Numbered from the stretch's first letter, positions 27,470 to 35,737 are shown. The stretch is DNA of 64,000 bases from Variovorax paradoxus (GCF_902712855.1 NZ_LR743507.1:3706001-3770000); one strand, 5' to 3'. Notes: a model not told the origin generated them from the letters alone. Translations and numbers: made by a program.

Positions 27470-28654
27470 ATGAGCCTCCGCGGCTTTTCCACCGCCAGCG
27501 CACGGCGCGAACTGGCGCTGTTGCGCACGCGGCCATGGGATCTCGCGATGATCTCGTGGGTGCCGCTGCTTGCGGTGTTCCTGATCTGGTGGATCTTCTC
27601 CGCCGGCCTGCCCGAGCGCCTGCCGATCGGCGTGCTCGACCAGGACCGCTCGTCGCTTTCGCGCCAGCTGGTGCGTTTCCTGGACGCCACTCCGGGCTTG
27701 CACGTGGTGGCGCACTACGGCGACGAAGGCGAGATGGCGCGCGCGCTCACCAGCGGCGCGGTCGACGCGGCAGTGCAATTGCCGCGCAACCTGAGCCGCG
27801 ACGTGAAGCAGGGCCGGGTCGGCCAGGTCGTGCTGCTGCACAACGCGCAGTTGGGCACGCATTCGAGCCTGATCCAGCGCGACGTCCGCACCGCGGTGGC
27901 CACGGTGTCGGGCGGCGTCGAACTCACGGTGCGCAACAGGCGCGGCGAGTCGATGACGGCCGCGCGCGTGAGCATGGAGCCGATCAAGGCCAGCATGGTC
28001 GCGCTGTTCAACACCTCGACCGACTACGAGCAGTTCCTGGGTGCCGCGCTGATCCCGGCGCTGCTGCACATCCTGGCCATGACCGCGGGCGCATGGGCCG
28101 TGGGGCGCGAACTGCGTGACCGCAGCATCGGCGAATGGCTGGGCGCGGCACCGCGATGGCACGAGGCGCTGGCTGCGCTGGCGGGCAAGCTGGCGTGGCC
28201 GCTCGCCAGCCTTTCGGCAGTGGCAGTCGCCGCCATGGTGTGGATCACTGCAGGGCGCGGCTGGCATCCGCCCGGCTCTCTCGGCTGGACGCTGTTCGCG
28301 CTGCTGGTGTTCCTGGCGCTGTCGATCGCGCTCGGGGCGTTCGTGTCCGGTCTGACGCGCTCGCTGCGCACGGCGCTGTCGGCCACCGGCTTCATCACCG
28401 CGCCGGCGTTCGCATTCGGCGGCGTGGGGTTCCCGCTGGTCGCCATGCCCTTCTTCGCGCAGGCCTGGGCCGGGCTGCTGCCCTACACGCACTACATCCG
28501 CGTGCAGATGGAACAGCTGCAGATGGGCGCGCCGCTGGCATATTCGGTGGCGACGCCGCTCTGGATGGTGCTGGGCACCGGCGTGCTGCTGGCACTGTGC
28601 GCCGCTGCGCTGGTGCGGGCGGCCAGAGCGCCCGAGAGCTGGGGCGGACGCTGA
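27470..28654 (+). CDS. ABC-2 type permease (YhhJ-like), first copy
   Basis: A 394-residue membrane protein of the ABC-2 class. One N-terminal helix (about 25-45) is followed by a large periplasmic loop of about 150 residues containing LPIGVLDQDRSSLSRQLVRFLDATPGL-type sequence, and then five or six C-terminal helices with a terminal LLPYTHYIRVQMEQLQMGAP segment. Such proteins normally pair with an ATPase in drug or bacteriocin export, but none is encoded nearby. The TGA overlaps the ATG of the second permease, so the two probably form a heterodimer. Confidence 0.88.
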   Translation: MSLRGFSTASARRELALLRTRPWDLAMISWVPLLAVFLIWWIFSAGLPERLPIGVLDQDRSSLSRQLVRFLDATPGLHVVAHYGDEGEMARALTSGAVDAAVQLPRNLSRDVKQGRVGQVVLLHNAQLGTHSSLIQRDVRTAVATVSGGVELTVRNRRGESMTAARVSMEPIKASMVALFNTSTDYEQFLGAALIPALLHILAMTAGAWAVGRELRDRSIGEWLGAAPRWHEALAALAGKLAWPLASLSAVAVAAMVWITAGRGWHPPGSLGWTLFALLVFLALSIALGAFVSGLTRSLRTALSATGFITAPAFAFGGVGFPLVAMPFFAQAWAGLLPYTHYIRVQMEQLQMGAPLAYSVATPLWMVLGTGVLLALCAAALVRAARAPESWGGR

Positions 28655-29811
28655 TGGCGGCTATGGCGGACGAACGCATCCGGCTGGGCGCCGCGTGGCG
28701 CGACACCGCACTGGCGGTGCTGCGCGACAAGGGTGTGCTGCTGATCATGCTGCTCGCGCCCGTCATCTACGGCTTCTTCTATCCGTGGCCCTATGGCACG
28801 CAGGCGGTCACCCGCGTGCCGGTGGCGGTGGTCGACGAGGACCACACCGCGCTGTCGCGGCAGATCGCGCGCTTCGCGCAGGCCAATCCGCGGCTCGACG
28901 TTCGGATGATCACAGGCGACGTGCACGAGGCCCGGCAGGCCCTGTGGCGCGGCGAGATCGAGGGCTACGCGCTGCTGCCGGCCGATCTCAAGCGCAACGT
29001 GCTGCGCGGCACGCCGGCTGTCGTGACCATCGAGGGCAACGGGGCGTATGCACTGTTGAACAAGGCCGTGCTGTACGGCTTCTCGGAGGCCGTGGGCACG
29101 GTCTCGGCGGGTGTGGAGATCCGCAAGCTGCAGGCCGGCGGCCAGAGCGCCATCCAGGCCGCGCGCAGCCGCAGCCCGCTCAACACGCAACTGGTGGCGC
29201 TGTTCAACCCGACCGAGGGCTACGGCAGCTACGTGGTGCCGGCGGTGGCGCTGCTGATACTGCAGCAGACCCTGCTGATGGGCGCGGCGATGCTTGCGGG
29301 CACCTGGGCCGAGGCGGGCCGGCTGCGCGCGTCGATGGGTGCGTGGCTGGGACGGCTGGGCGCGCTCACGGTGTTCGGCGTGCTCAGCGGGCTTTTCTAT
29401 TTCGGCTGGGTGTTCTTCCTGCAGGACTATCCGCGAGGCGGCAATCCGTGGGGCGTGCTGGTGCTGCTGGCGTTCTACGTGCCGGCCATCTGCACGATCG
29501 GACTGCTGCTGGGCTGCTGGTTCCGCGACCGCGAGCGGGCGCTGCAGATCCTGCTGTTCACCGCCCTGCCGATGGCTTTTCTCTCGGGATTCTCGTGGCC
29601 GGTGGAGGCCTTGCCGGCACCGCTGCAGGCGCTGCGCTGGGTGTTTCCGAGCACCTCGGGCATCCAGGCCTCGCTGCGGCTCAACCAGATGGGCGCACCG
29701 CTGCACGACGTGCTGCCCTACCTCGGTGTGCTGGCGGGATTGACGCTGTGCGGCCTGTTCACGCTCTGGCTCGCAGCCACTCCGCGTGCTTCCGCCGCGA
29801 AGCCCGCCTAA
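28654..29811 (+). CDS. ABC-2 type permease (YhhJ-like), second copy
   Basis: A 385-residue paralogue of the preceding permease with the same plan: a helix at about 28-45, a periplasmic loop carrying VPVAVVDEDHTALSRQIARF, and C-terminal helices with LLFTALPMAFLSGFSWPVEALP and a typical WVFPSTSGIQASLRLNQMGA end. The parallel DQD/DED-x2-SLSRQ and TALSRQ elements show common ancestry of the two copies. It starts at an ATG overlapping the first permease's stop. It ends convergently with the TetR gene (three-base overlap). Confidence 0.88.
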   Translation: MAAMADERIRLGAAWRDTALAVLRDKGVLLIMLLAPVIYGFFYPWPYGTQAVTRVPVAVVDEDHTALSRQIARFAQANPRLDVRMITGDVHEARQALWRGEIEGYALLPADLKRNVLRGTPAVVTIEGNGAYALLNKAVLYGFSEAVGTVSAGVEIRKLQAGGQSAIQAARSRSPLNTQLVALFNPTEGYGSYVVPAVALLILQQTLLMGAAMLAGTWAEAGRLRASMGAWLGRLGALTVFGVLSGLFYFGWVFFLQDYPRGGNPWGVLVLLAFYVPAICTIGLLLGCWFRDRERALQILLFTALPMAFLSGFSWPVEALPAPLQALRWVFPSTSGIQASLRLNQMGAPLHDVLPYLGVLAGLTLCGLFTLWLAATPRASAAKPA

Positions 29812-30437
29812 CGCCGGCTTTCCGCTGCCACGGCGCGCACGAGCCGCGTGGCGGGCACGACCAGTTCGCGCAGGTCGCCCGCGCGGTCCTGCTCGATCGC
29901 CTGCAGCACCAACTCGTTGATGCCGCCAACCACCGTCATCGCCATTTCGCTCGTCAGGTGCACGGCCGGCTCTTCGGCACCGCCGCTGCTGTTGATCGCG
30001 ACCTGGATGAAGTTGGCGATTTCGTCGTTCATGCGCCGCCGCACCGCGAGGCCCGGCATGCCCAGTCCGAGGATTTCGACGAACAGGGTGCGCAGCAGCA
30101 CCGGATCCTGCGCGAGATAGTCGAAGTAGGCGGTCATGGCCTGCTCGACCTGCGCATGCCAGGGCTGCACCGGATCGAAAGCCTCGCTCACCGCCTGCAG
30201 GCCAAGCCGGCTGGCGGTTTCGTAGAGCGCGATCAGGCACTCGGTCTTGGTGCTGAAGTGTTCGTAGAAGGTGCGGCGCGACACGGCAGCTTCCCGCACG
30301 ATGTCGGCAATGGTGGTTTCTGCGTAGCCCTTGGCGGCCACGGCATGCGCCATTCCCTGGAGAAGACGCGTGTAGTGCTCGCTGCCCGAGCCCTCGGCGG
30401 ATTTCGAGGGGGCAGCCTTTTCGATGGTTTCGCTCAT
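29808..30437 (-). CDS. TetR-family transcriptional regulator
   Basis: A 209-residue repressor. The N-terminal TetR helix-turn-helix (about 20-65) contains GYAETTIADIVREAAVSRRTFYEHFSTKTECL, with VSRRTFYEHF the recognition helix; the C-terminal ligand-binding part is all-helical. The ATG at 30437 is preferred to a GTG three codons earlier, though neither has a clear ribosome-binding site. It is divergent from the di-iron protein gene, with two identical-format palindromes in between, so autoregulation and control of that neighbour are likely. It ends convergently with the efflux operon. Confidence 0.9.
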   Translation of the reverse strand: MSETIEKAAPSKSAEGSGSEHYTRLLQGMAHAVAAKGYAETTIADIVREAAVSRRTFYEHFSTKTECLIALYETASRLGLQAVSEAFDPVQPWHAQVEQAMTAYFDYLAQDPVLLRTLFVEILGLGMPGLAVRRRMNDEIANFIQVAINSSGGAEEPAVHLTSEMAMTVVGGINELVLQAIEQDRAGDLRELVVPATRLVRAVAAESRR

Positions 30438-30461
30438 GAAGGCCACATTTTCTCAACGCTC

Positions 30462-30521
30462 GGTACTTGACAGTACCGATTCACAATTGCACGATGACGG
30501 CATCCGGTACGAGCCTGTACC
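30462..30521. promoter_or_regulatory. twin GGTAC-N6-GTACC operators between the TetR gene and the di-iron protein gene
   Basis: Two 16-bp palindromes of the form GGTAC-N6-GTACC occur at 30462-30477 and 30506-30521, 44 bp centre to centre, about four helical turns. The first encloses TTGACA (30467-30472), a perfect -35 hexamer pointing to the plus-strand gene, so binding would block it. These are strong candidate TetR binding sites. Confidence 0.7.
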
Positions 30522-30576
30522 AAACATTGCGCCGGTTTTCCGTTTCACGCACGACGTGTTTTCCCGAGGTTGCCCC

Positions 30577-31428
30577 ATGACCGAACTCGTAGTCCGCCGT
30601 CTCCTGATCGATCTGCAGTCGCCCTTCGCCCGCAACTGGTGCGGCGGCGACGCCTTCTCGACCGCCTTCTTCAATGCGCTGTCGATGAGCTTTCCGTTCG
30701 GCGAGCAGTTCTTCATCGATGCCGTGCGCGACGCCATGGCCACGTTGCCGCCCGAGGCCCAGGAAAAATACCGGGCGGAGGTTCGCGGCTTCATCGGGCA
30801 GGAGGCGACGCACCGGCGCATCCATTCTTTGTTCAACCAGCACCTCGAGAGCCAGGGCTTGGTCGACGGCTGGACCGCGCGCGCCAGCAAGCGACTGACG
30901 CTCATGGAAGACGCCGATCCGCGCCACGCACTGGCGTTGACCGCCGCCACCGAACACTTCACGGCCATGTTCGCCGAATGGCTGCTGGCCCATCCGAAGA
31001 TCCTCGACGGTGCCGAGCCGCGCCTGCGCACCATGTGGCTGTGGCACAGCGCCGAGGAACTCGAGCACAAGAGCGTGGCGTTCGACATCTACAAGGCCGC
31101 TGGCGGCTCCGACGAATGGCGCAATCGCTGGTTCCGCCGCGTGACGATGATGTTCCTGGGTGACCTGCTGCACCAGACCGTCGACAACCTGCGCCACGAG
31201 AAGCAGCTGTGGAAGTGGTCGACCTGGAGGAGCGCCGCCCGCATCCTGCTTGGCCGCGGTGGCCTGCTTCGTGGCAACGTGGCCGGTTGGCGCAGCTACC
31301 TGCGCTCGGACTTCCATCCGGCGGAGCAGGACAGCTCGCTCTCGGAACGCTGGCTGACGGAGAACCGCGAACAGTACGTGCCCGTGGGCGGCGCGGCGCC
31401 GCAAGAAGCAGCGCTCGCCGCTTCGTGA
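30577..31428 (+). CDS. PF10118-type protein, predicted di-iron enzyme
   Basis: A 283-residue protein of the family named predicted metal-dependent hydrolase. I see a ferritin-like ligand pattern: E43, E76-x2-H79, E126 and E161-x2-H164. This E/ExxH/E/ExxH arrangement is typical of carboxylate-bridged di-iron proteins and makes an oxygenase more likely than a hydrolase. The ATG at 30577 follows a GAGG site; the frame is open 51 codons upstream but crosses the operators. It is divergent from a TetR gene that probably represses it. The substrate is unknown. Confidence 0.8.
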   Translation: MTELVVRRLLIDLQSPFARNWCGGDAFSTAFFNALSMSFPFGEQFFIDAVRDAMATLPPEAQEKYRAEVRGFIGQEATHRRIHSLFNQHLESQGLVDGWTARASKRLTLMEDADPRHALALTAATEHFTAMFAEWLLAHPKILDGAEPRLRTMWLWHSAEELEHKSVAFDIYKAAGGSDEWRNRWFRRVTMMFLGDLLHQTVDNLRHEKQLWKWSTWRSAARILLGRGGLLRGNVAGWRSYLRSDFHPAEQDSSLSERWLTENREQYVPVGGAAPQEAALAAS

Positions 31429-31435
31429 GGCCCGA

Positions 31436-32023
31436 TCAGTTGTAGCTGTGGCGCTGCGGCGAGCCGCTGCCGATCTGCTGGTGCTCGGGGCGCAGCGCGA
31501 GATCGTGCAACGTGTCGAAATCCGACGGGGCATCGGGCACGCGCATCACGGTTTCGAGTTCGTGCATCGAGATGACCCAGCGACCGGCGGGCGATTCAGC
31601 TGGCTCATCGTTAGCGAACACGCCGTCGCGAATGTAGAAAGTCTCGGCTTCCGGACGCTCTGCATGAAGTTCGAGCAGGCGTGCGATCGAGAAGTTGTAG
31701 GTCACGAGCTTCTCGCGCGTCTTGCGATCCTTGCCGCCGCAGTTGAACGAGCCCTCGGCTGCAATCACGATGCAAGAGCCGTCCACGCCACCGTCCATGT
31801 CAATTTCGTTGCCCGAGCGCCAGATGGCGTTGGGCAGCCGCACCCGAACCTTGTCGATCACGAGGTCGCGTTGACGGTTCAGACTGCCCAGCGGAGGCAC
31901 CAGCGAACGAAGTTGACGCAGGCGTTCCGCGAAGTTGTCGTCCATCAGGAATTCGACATGGTGGGTCGCGCTGCCGGACGAACGCTTGACCACCTGCATG
32001 ATGACGTGGCGCGGCTTAGCCAT
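31436..32023 (-). CDS. hypothetical protein
   Basis: I do not recognise this 195-residue protein. It is soluble, without signal peptide or membrane helix. A cluster of charged residues and a GGVDGSCIVIAAEGSFNCGGKDR segment (near 95-115) with two cysteines, VTYNFSIARLLELHAERPEAETFYIRDG, and a Pro/Ser-rich tail are the main features. AAAGGGG precedes the ATG at 32023 by seven bases, and the codon use fits the neighbourhood, so it is a real gene. It is convergent with the di-iron protein gene (seven-base gap) and preceded by a 254-bp AT-richer region. Confidence 0.7.
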   Translation of the reverse strand: MAKPRHVIMQVVKRSSGSATHHVEFLMDDNFAERLRQLRSLVPPLGSLNRQRDLVIDKVRVRLPNAIWRSGNEIDMDGGVDGSCIVIAAEGSFNCGGKDRKTREKLVTYNFSIARLLELHAERPEAETFYIRDGVFANDEPAESPAGRWVISMHELETVMRVPDAPSDFDTLHDLALRPEHQQIGSGSPQRHSYN

Positions 32024-32277
32024 GGCTGAACCCCTTTGCAAGCGTTGAATTCCATGTGGTCCCGCGCGGGGCGTCGATGGCGAGGCTGCAATTCATTGGA
32101 AATCGACTACAAATTAGAACTTTGGAATAAATGCAATTAGCTGCATCATTTGTTTCCAACTGTATAGCGATTGCCGCAGATGTGGAAGCCAATCCGTGAC
32201 TTATGCACGCGGGAATGTCGCCAAAACGTCTCTGGGACGTGCTAGCAGGTTGCCACGCCTGCCCGCTTGTCCATCCC
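32024..32277. other. AT-richer intergenic region upstream of the 31436-32023 gene
   Basis: This 254-bp gap is clearly less GC-rich than its surroundings between about 32090 and 32180. It contains an imperfect inverted repeat around TGCAATTAGCTGCA (about 32132-32145). It presumably contains the promoter of the minus-strand hypothetical gene. I see no open frame with a ribosome-binding site and no tRNA-like fold. Confidence 0.4.
32223..32240 (-). terminator. weak hairpin terminator after the Cys-rich small gene
   Basis: A 5-bp stem ACGTC (32226-32230) / GACGT (32236-32240) is followed by TTTT on the minus strand, 38 bases past the stop of the 76-residue gene. The stem is short, so termination is uncertain. 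Confidence 0.4.
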
Positions 32278-32508
32278 CTATTCCAGGGATTCGTCGAGCG
32301 CCTTGCACGACGGCGCGCAAACGGTCTGGGACTTGCCCAGTACCTGGCGGGTGCGCAGTTGCGAGCGCACGCGGTGCTTGCCGCACATGAAGCACGACAT
32401 GGTCGCGCCGCTGAACGACGCCGAGGCGCGGAACGGCGAACCCGGCGCCTTGGATTTGTAACGCAGGCCGTCCGCCACCACCGCCGTTTTCACTTCACCC
32501 TTCGCCAT
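32278..32508 (-). CDS. small cysteine-rich hypothetical protein
   Basis: A 76-residue protein of unknown function, starting MAKGEVKTAVVADGLRYKSK. It has four cysteines arranged as C-x2-C (CFMCGKHR, about 38-45) and C-x3-C (CAPSC, about 64-68), which could bind zinc. Its ATG lies inside the last codons of the preceding 120-residue gene, an overlap of 14 bases in another frame, so the two are probably translationally coupled. High Lys/Arg content and the cysteines suggest a nucleic-acid or protein-binding zinc ribbon, but I cannot assign a family. Confidence 0.65.
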   Translation of the reverse strand: MAKGEVKTAVVADGLRYKSKAPGSPFRASASFSGATMSCFMCGKHRVRSQLRTRQVLGKSQTVCAPSCKALDESLE

Positions 32509-32857
32509 GCATCTTGTCCTTGCTGTTCGGTTCGGCACGGCGCATCGCGCGTGCAATGGCTTCCCGGGCGCTGACTTCAGCCGCCAGGGAAACATCGAGC
32601 GCCGAGCGGCAAAGCCCGGCGTGCTTGTAGTTGAGGTTCTCGTAAACCTCGGCCGCGGCCGGATAGGCATCGAGCAGGCGGCCGAGTTCGGCGCCCTGCT
32701 CCACATCCTCGAACTCGTGCACCAGGTGCTCGACGACGGAGCGGTACTGCTCTGCGCCGACGGGCACGGGGCTGTGCTCGAGCTTTTCCAGCAGTTGCGC
32801 CAGCACATGGGTCACTGCCAGATCGGTCTTGGGAGACGGATTATCGGTGGTGTTCAT
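32495..32857 (-). CDS. hypothetical acidic alpha-helical protein
   Basis: A 120-residue protein (starting MNTTDNPSPKTDLAVTHVLAQ), rich in Glu and Ala and predicted helical, with no signal or membrane segment. EQYRSVVEHLVHEFEDVEQGAEL and a YPAAAEVYENLNY segment are the most distinctive parts. I do not recognise it. The ATG at 32857 follows GGAAG; an in-frame ATG three codons earlier is also possible. It overlaps the downstream Cys-rich gene by 14 bases. It starts 26 bases after the stop of the lipid-operon gene ending at 32884, so it could be the tail of that transcript. Confidence 0.6.
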   Translation of the reverse strand: MNTTDNPSPKTDLAVTHVLAQLLEKLEHSPVPVGAEQYRSVVEHLVHEFEDVEQGAELGRLLDAYPAAAEVYENLNYKHAGLCRSALDVSLAAEVSAREAIARAMRRAEPNSKDKMHGEG

Positions 32858-32883
32858 GGCTTCCATCTGGGGGCAGCATACGC

Positions 32884-33819
32884 CTATGCAAGTGGCTGCT
32901 CGTATAGGGATGTCTCCGGCGCGCCTCGATTCGGCGTGCCTTGTGCCTTCTGAGCAGCCTGCATGCGCTGCAGCAGGCTGTGCAGCATCTCGGTCGAAAG
33001 CCCGTGGATCACCAGCCGGTGCCCTGCCCGCAGGGTCGACAGCGGCACCAGCGGGTGCTTGTTGTTGACCAGGATCAGGTGCTCCGGAGCGTCCAGCAGC
33101 GTCGCCGTGTAGATGCCGATGGTTTCGTCCAGTTGCAAGGAATTCGCCGCGCGCCAGAAATCGTTGTCCGTAAGCATCAGTTGGTAGAGCGGCGTGAACA
33201 ATTCAATGGCGCTCTGCAGGTCCAGAAAGTTCAGCTTGCCCTGCGGCATGTCTTCCAGGCGCAACGCCGGCGCCTTGATCATCGAGAAATCGACGTTCTC
33301 GGCCTTGCGCAGCGCCAGCCCCTTGTCGCGCAAGGCCTTGTTCAGCCGGATCACGAAATTGAACAGGTTCAGGTCGTGCTTCAGGAACATCTCGTCCTTC
33401 AGCGCGTCGATGTCCGCCGGCTCCAGCGGGTTGGTGGCCACCGGCACCGGCGAGTTGCGCCCGATGAAGGCCAGCACCTGCGATCCCAGGTGAAAGTGCC
33501 GCAGGATCAGCCAGTTGGCTTCCGGCGACACGAAATGCTTGAGCCCCCACGCCAGGAAGCGGTGCAGCAGCATCGAATGCGACCAATTGCGCGGAACGAA
33601 CACTTTCACGATCTGGATCAGGATGATCGTCAGCCGCGCGATCGGCCGCAGAAAAGGCAGCAGGTACTGCCGCGAGCCCGAGCTCGAATCGGCCAGCCAT
33701 GCCGACTTGACGTCGTCGGGCAGCGGCGTGCTCTGGTCGAGGTACAGCGCCAACCAGGGGCTGGGGTCGCGCTCGTCGTGCGCCTGGGTCAGGAAATCGG
33801 GTGTTCGGTCCATGGGCAT
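32884..33819 (-). CDS. uncharacterised protein of the ketosynthase/desaturase operon
   Basis: A 311-residue protein that I cannot place in a characterised family. It shows a hydrophobic stretch at about 52-76 (PIARLTIILIQIVKVFVP), SMLLHRFLAWGLKHFVSPEANWLILRHFH near 82-110, a segment of acidic and Lys residues (PADIDALKDEMFLKHDLNLFNFVIRL) and a C-terminal helix (ITEMLHSLLQRM-like). A histidine/aromatic-rich centre suggests association with lipids or metal, but no catalytic signature is clear. Its ATG directly abuts the stop of the ketosynthase fusion (no intervening base), so it is the last member of a five-gene operon. Confidence 0.7.
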   Translation of the reverse strand: MPMDRTPDFLTQAHDERDPSPWLALYLDQSTPLPDDVKSAWLADSSSGSRQYLLPFLRPIARLTIILIQIVKVFVPRNWSHSMLLHRFLAWGLKHFVSPEANWLILRHFHLGSQVLAFIGRNSPVPVATNPLEPADIDALKDEMFLKHDLNLFNFVIRLNKALRDKGLALRKAENVDFSMIKAPALRLEDMPQGKLNFLDLQSAIELFTPLYQLMLTDNDFWRAANSLQLDETIGIYTATLLDAPEHLILVNNKHPLVPLSTLRAGHRLVIHGLSTEMLHSLLQRMQAAQKAQGTPNRGAPETSLYEQPLA

Positions 33820-35733
33820 TCAGTCGGTGGTGCGTTCGGTGATGTGCTGGAACTGCATCAGGTACAGCGCCGCCGTGTGGCGCGCGGTGTCGGCGATCTG
33901 GCGGGCGGCGCGGGCCTGCCCTTCCACGGCCATCACCATCTCGACCGCGGTGAGCCAGCGGCTCAGGTGATGCTCGTCGTTGTGGCCGTGGTACTCCAGG
34001 AACCGGAAGGCGTCCGGCGGCAGCTTCAGGCTGGCTTTCAGCAGCGGCAGCAGCGCCGGCACGATGCGCTGGCCCGTTCCCTCGATGATGTAGATCGCGC
34101 CCAGCAGCCCGATCGGGTCGCGCGTCGCGGCCAAGCCGTGCAGGTAGGCATTGAGCGCTTCGCCGCCCGGGTTGCGGCGCAGGTCCTCGATGCGCTCGAC
34201 GGTGCCGCCGGCTTTGCGGTAGTCGCTGAAGAGGATGTTGAAATCGTTCTGCTCCTCGCCCGCATGCACCCCGATCAGCGAGGCCAGCATCTGGTATTGC
34301 CCGCTCAAGGAGGCCGCGCCTTCGCGCATCCACAGGCTGCCTTCGCGCACCTGCGGCACCCATTGCGCCATCCAGTTCAGGTAGTCGGGCACGGCGAAGC
34401 GGCGCTCGCGGATCTGGCGAATCAACGGCGTGCGCCACACGCGCGAGCGGTAGTCGTGCCAGATGGCGGCCAGTTCGGTGAGCAAGGCGCCGAGGCCCTC
34501 GGGCGCGGCCGCCGGATCGTGCGGAGGCGCGATGACGAGATCGTCGTCCGCCACCGCAGCGGCGCGCGGCGCCACCACCACGGGCGCGGCGTCGGCCGCC
34601 TCCACCTCGAGCAGCATGTACGCCGCCATGAAACGCCCCGACTCCGGCACGTAGCAGAAGATCTGTTCGCCGGGCTTCAGCGCCTTGGTGTGCAGGAACT
34701 CCGCCAGCATCACCAGGATCGACGCCGCGCCGGTGTTGCCGCGCCAGGCCAGGTTGCTCCACCAGCGTTCCCGCGGGATCGACAGGTCGGCCTTGGCCAT
34801 CAGGTCTTCGACGACGGGAATGAATTTTTCCGACGAGTAGTGGCACAGGAAATGATCGACCCGCTTCGGGTCGACCCAGCCGTCGCGCACCAGCCCCGCA
34901 TATTCGTGGATGCCGATGTCGAACAGGTGCGGCAGCAGCCGGATGTCCTGCCGCAGCGACAGCGCGCCCGCCGCCTCCGCCTCGGCCCACGAGCCGAAAT
35001 CGAGATGGCCACGCCCATGCTCTTCGCGGTCCTCGGTCAGCCCCAGCTGCATGCACACCGGGTAGTCGCCCGAAAAAGCCCTCTGGTGCACCCACTTCAG
35101 CTTCAGCCGCACGCCCGGCGCAGCGGCCAGCGCGGGCGAGCCGTCGGACAGCAGCAAGGCGCCCGCGCCATCCGACAGCATCCAGCGCAGGAAGTGAGAG
35201 TCGAAGTCGGTCTCGTAGCCGCGCGCCGCGAAGCGCGAGCGCTTGAACAGGCGCGACGGCATCTCGCTGGCCACGGCCAGCGCAGTGCGGTGCGCGCCCA
35301 GTTCGATGCCTTGCGCCGCCGTCTGGATCGCCGACACGCCGGCCGCGCAGATGCCGTGCACCGAATGCGTTTCCATCGGCTGCGCGGCCAGCTCGCCCTG
35401 GATCATGTTCGCGAAGCCCGGCATCAGCGTGTCGCCGCCCGAAGAGCCGCTGGCCAGCAGCGACACGCGCGACAGCTCCGCCCCGCCGCGCTGCAGGCAG
35501 TCGCGGATCGCGCCGGCCGCCAGTTGGGCATTGGTGTGCTGCGTCACGCCTTCGGCATCGATGGCGTAGTGCCGCGTGAGGATGCCGTTCTCCGCCAGGA
35601 TGCGCCGCTTGATGCGCTCGGACATGCGGTTGAGCGGCGCGATGTACGCGTCCATGCGGTCGTTGGGAACGGGCTCTCCCGGCATGAAGTAGCCGGCGCT
35701 TTCGAGGTAGACGCGTTGGAATGAAACGGGCAT
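33820..35733 (-). CDS. StlD/DarB-like beta-ketoacyl synthase fused to a haem-oxygenase-like di-iron domain
   Basis: A 637-residue two-domain protein. Residues 1-380 are a KAS III-type ketosynthase resembling StlD/DarB of dialkylresorcinol and cyclohexanedione pathways. The catalytic triad appears intact: C129 (HGICAAGVSA), H298 (FLCHYSSEKF) and N333 (RGNTGAAS). After a Pro/Ala linker (about 380-410), residues 415-630 look like the iron-containing redox/TenA fold, with E471, E551 and H582-x3-D586-x2-H589; the last pattern matches haem-oxygenase-like di-iron oxidases. It would condense acyl chains and possibly oxidise the product. It follows the desaturase gene by four bases. Confidence 0.8.
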   Translation of the reverse strand: MPVSFQRVYLESAGYFMPGEPVPNDRMDAYIAPLNRMSERIKRRILAENGILTRHYAIDAEGVTQHTNAQLAAGAIRDCLQRGGAELSRVSLLASGSSGGDTLMPGFANMIQGELAAQPMETHSVHGICAAGVSAIQTAAQGIELGAHRTALAVASEMPSRLFKRSRFAARGYETDFDSHFLRWMLSDGAGALLLSDGSPALAAAPGVRLKLKWVHQRAFSGDYPVCMQLGLTEDREEHGRGHLDFGSWAEAEAAGALSLRQDIRLLPHLFDIGIHEYAGLVRDGWVDPKRVDHFLCHYSSEKFIPVVEDLMAKADLSIPRERWWSNLAWRGNTGAASILVMLAEFLHTKALKPGEQIFCYVPESGRFMAAYMLLEVEAADAAPVVVAPRAAAVADDDLVIAPPHDPAAAPEGLGALLTELAAIWHDYRSRVWRTPLIRQIRERRFAVPDYLNWMAQWVPQVREGSLWMREGAASLSGQYQMLASLIGVHAGEEQNDFNILFSDYRKAGGTVERIEDLRRNPGGEALNAYLHGLAATRDPIGLLGAIYIIEGTGQRIVPALLPLLKASLKLPPDAFRFLEYHGHNDEHHLSRWLTAVEMVMAVEGQARAARQIADTARHTAALYLMQFQHITERTTD

Positions 35734-35737
35734 GGGT

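Noticed and set aside
32941..35724. 927-residue plus-strand frame opposite the ketosynthase
   Set aside because: It is a shadow of the minus-strand ketosynthase and its neighbour; composition is Arg/His/Gln-rich with no recognisable motif.
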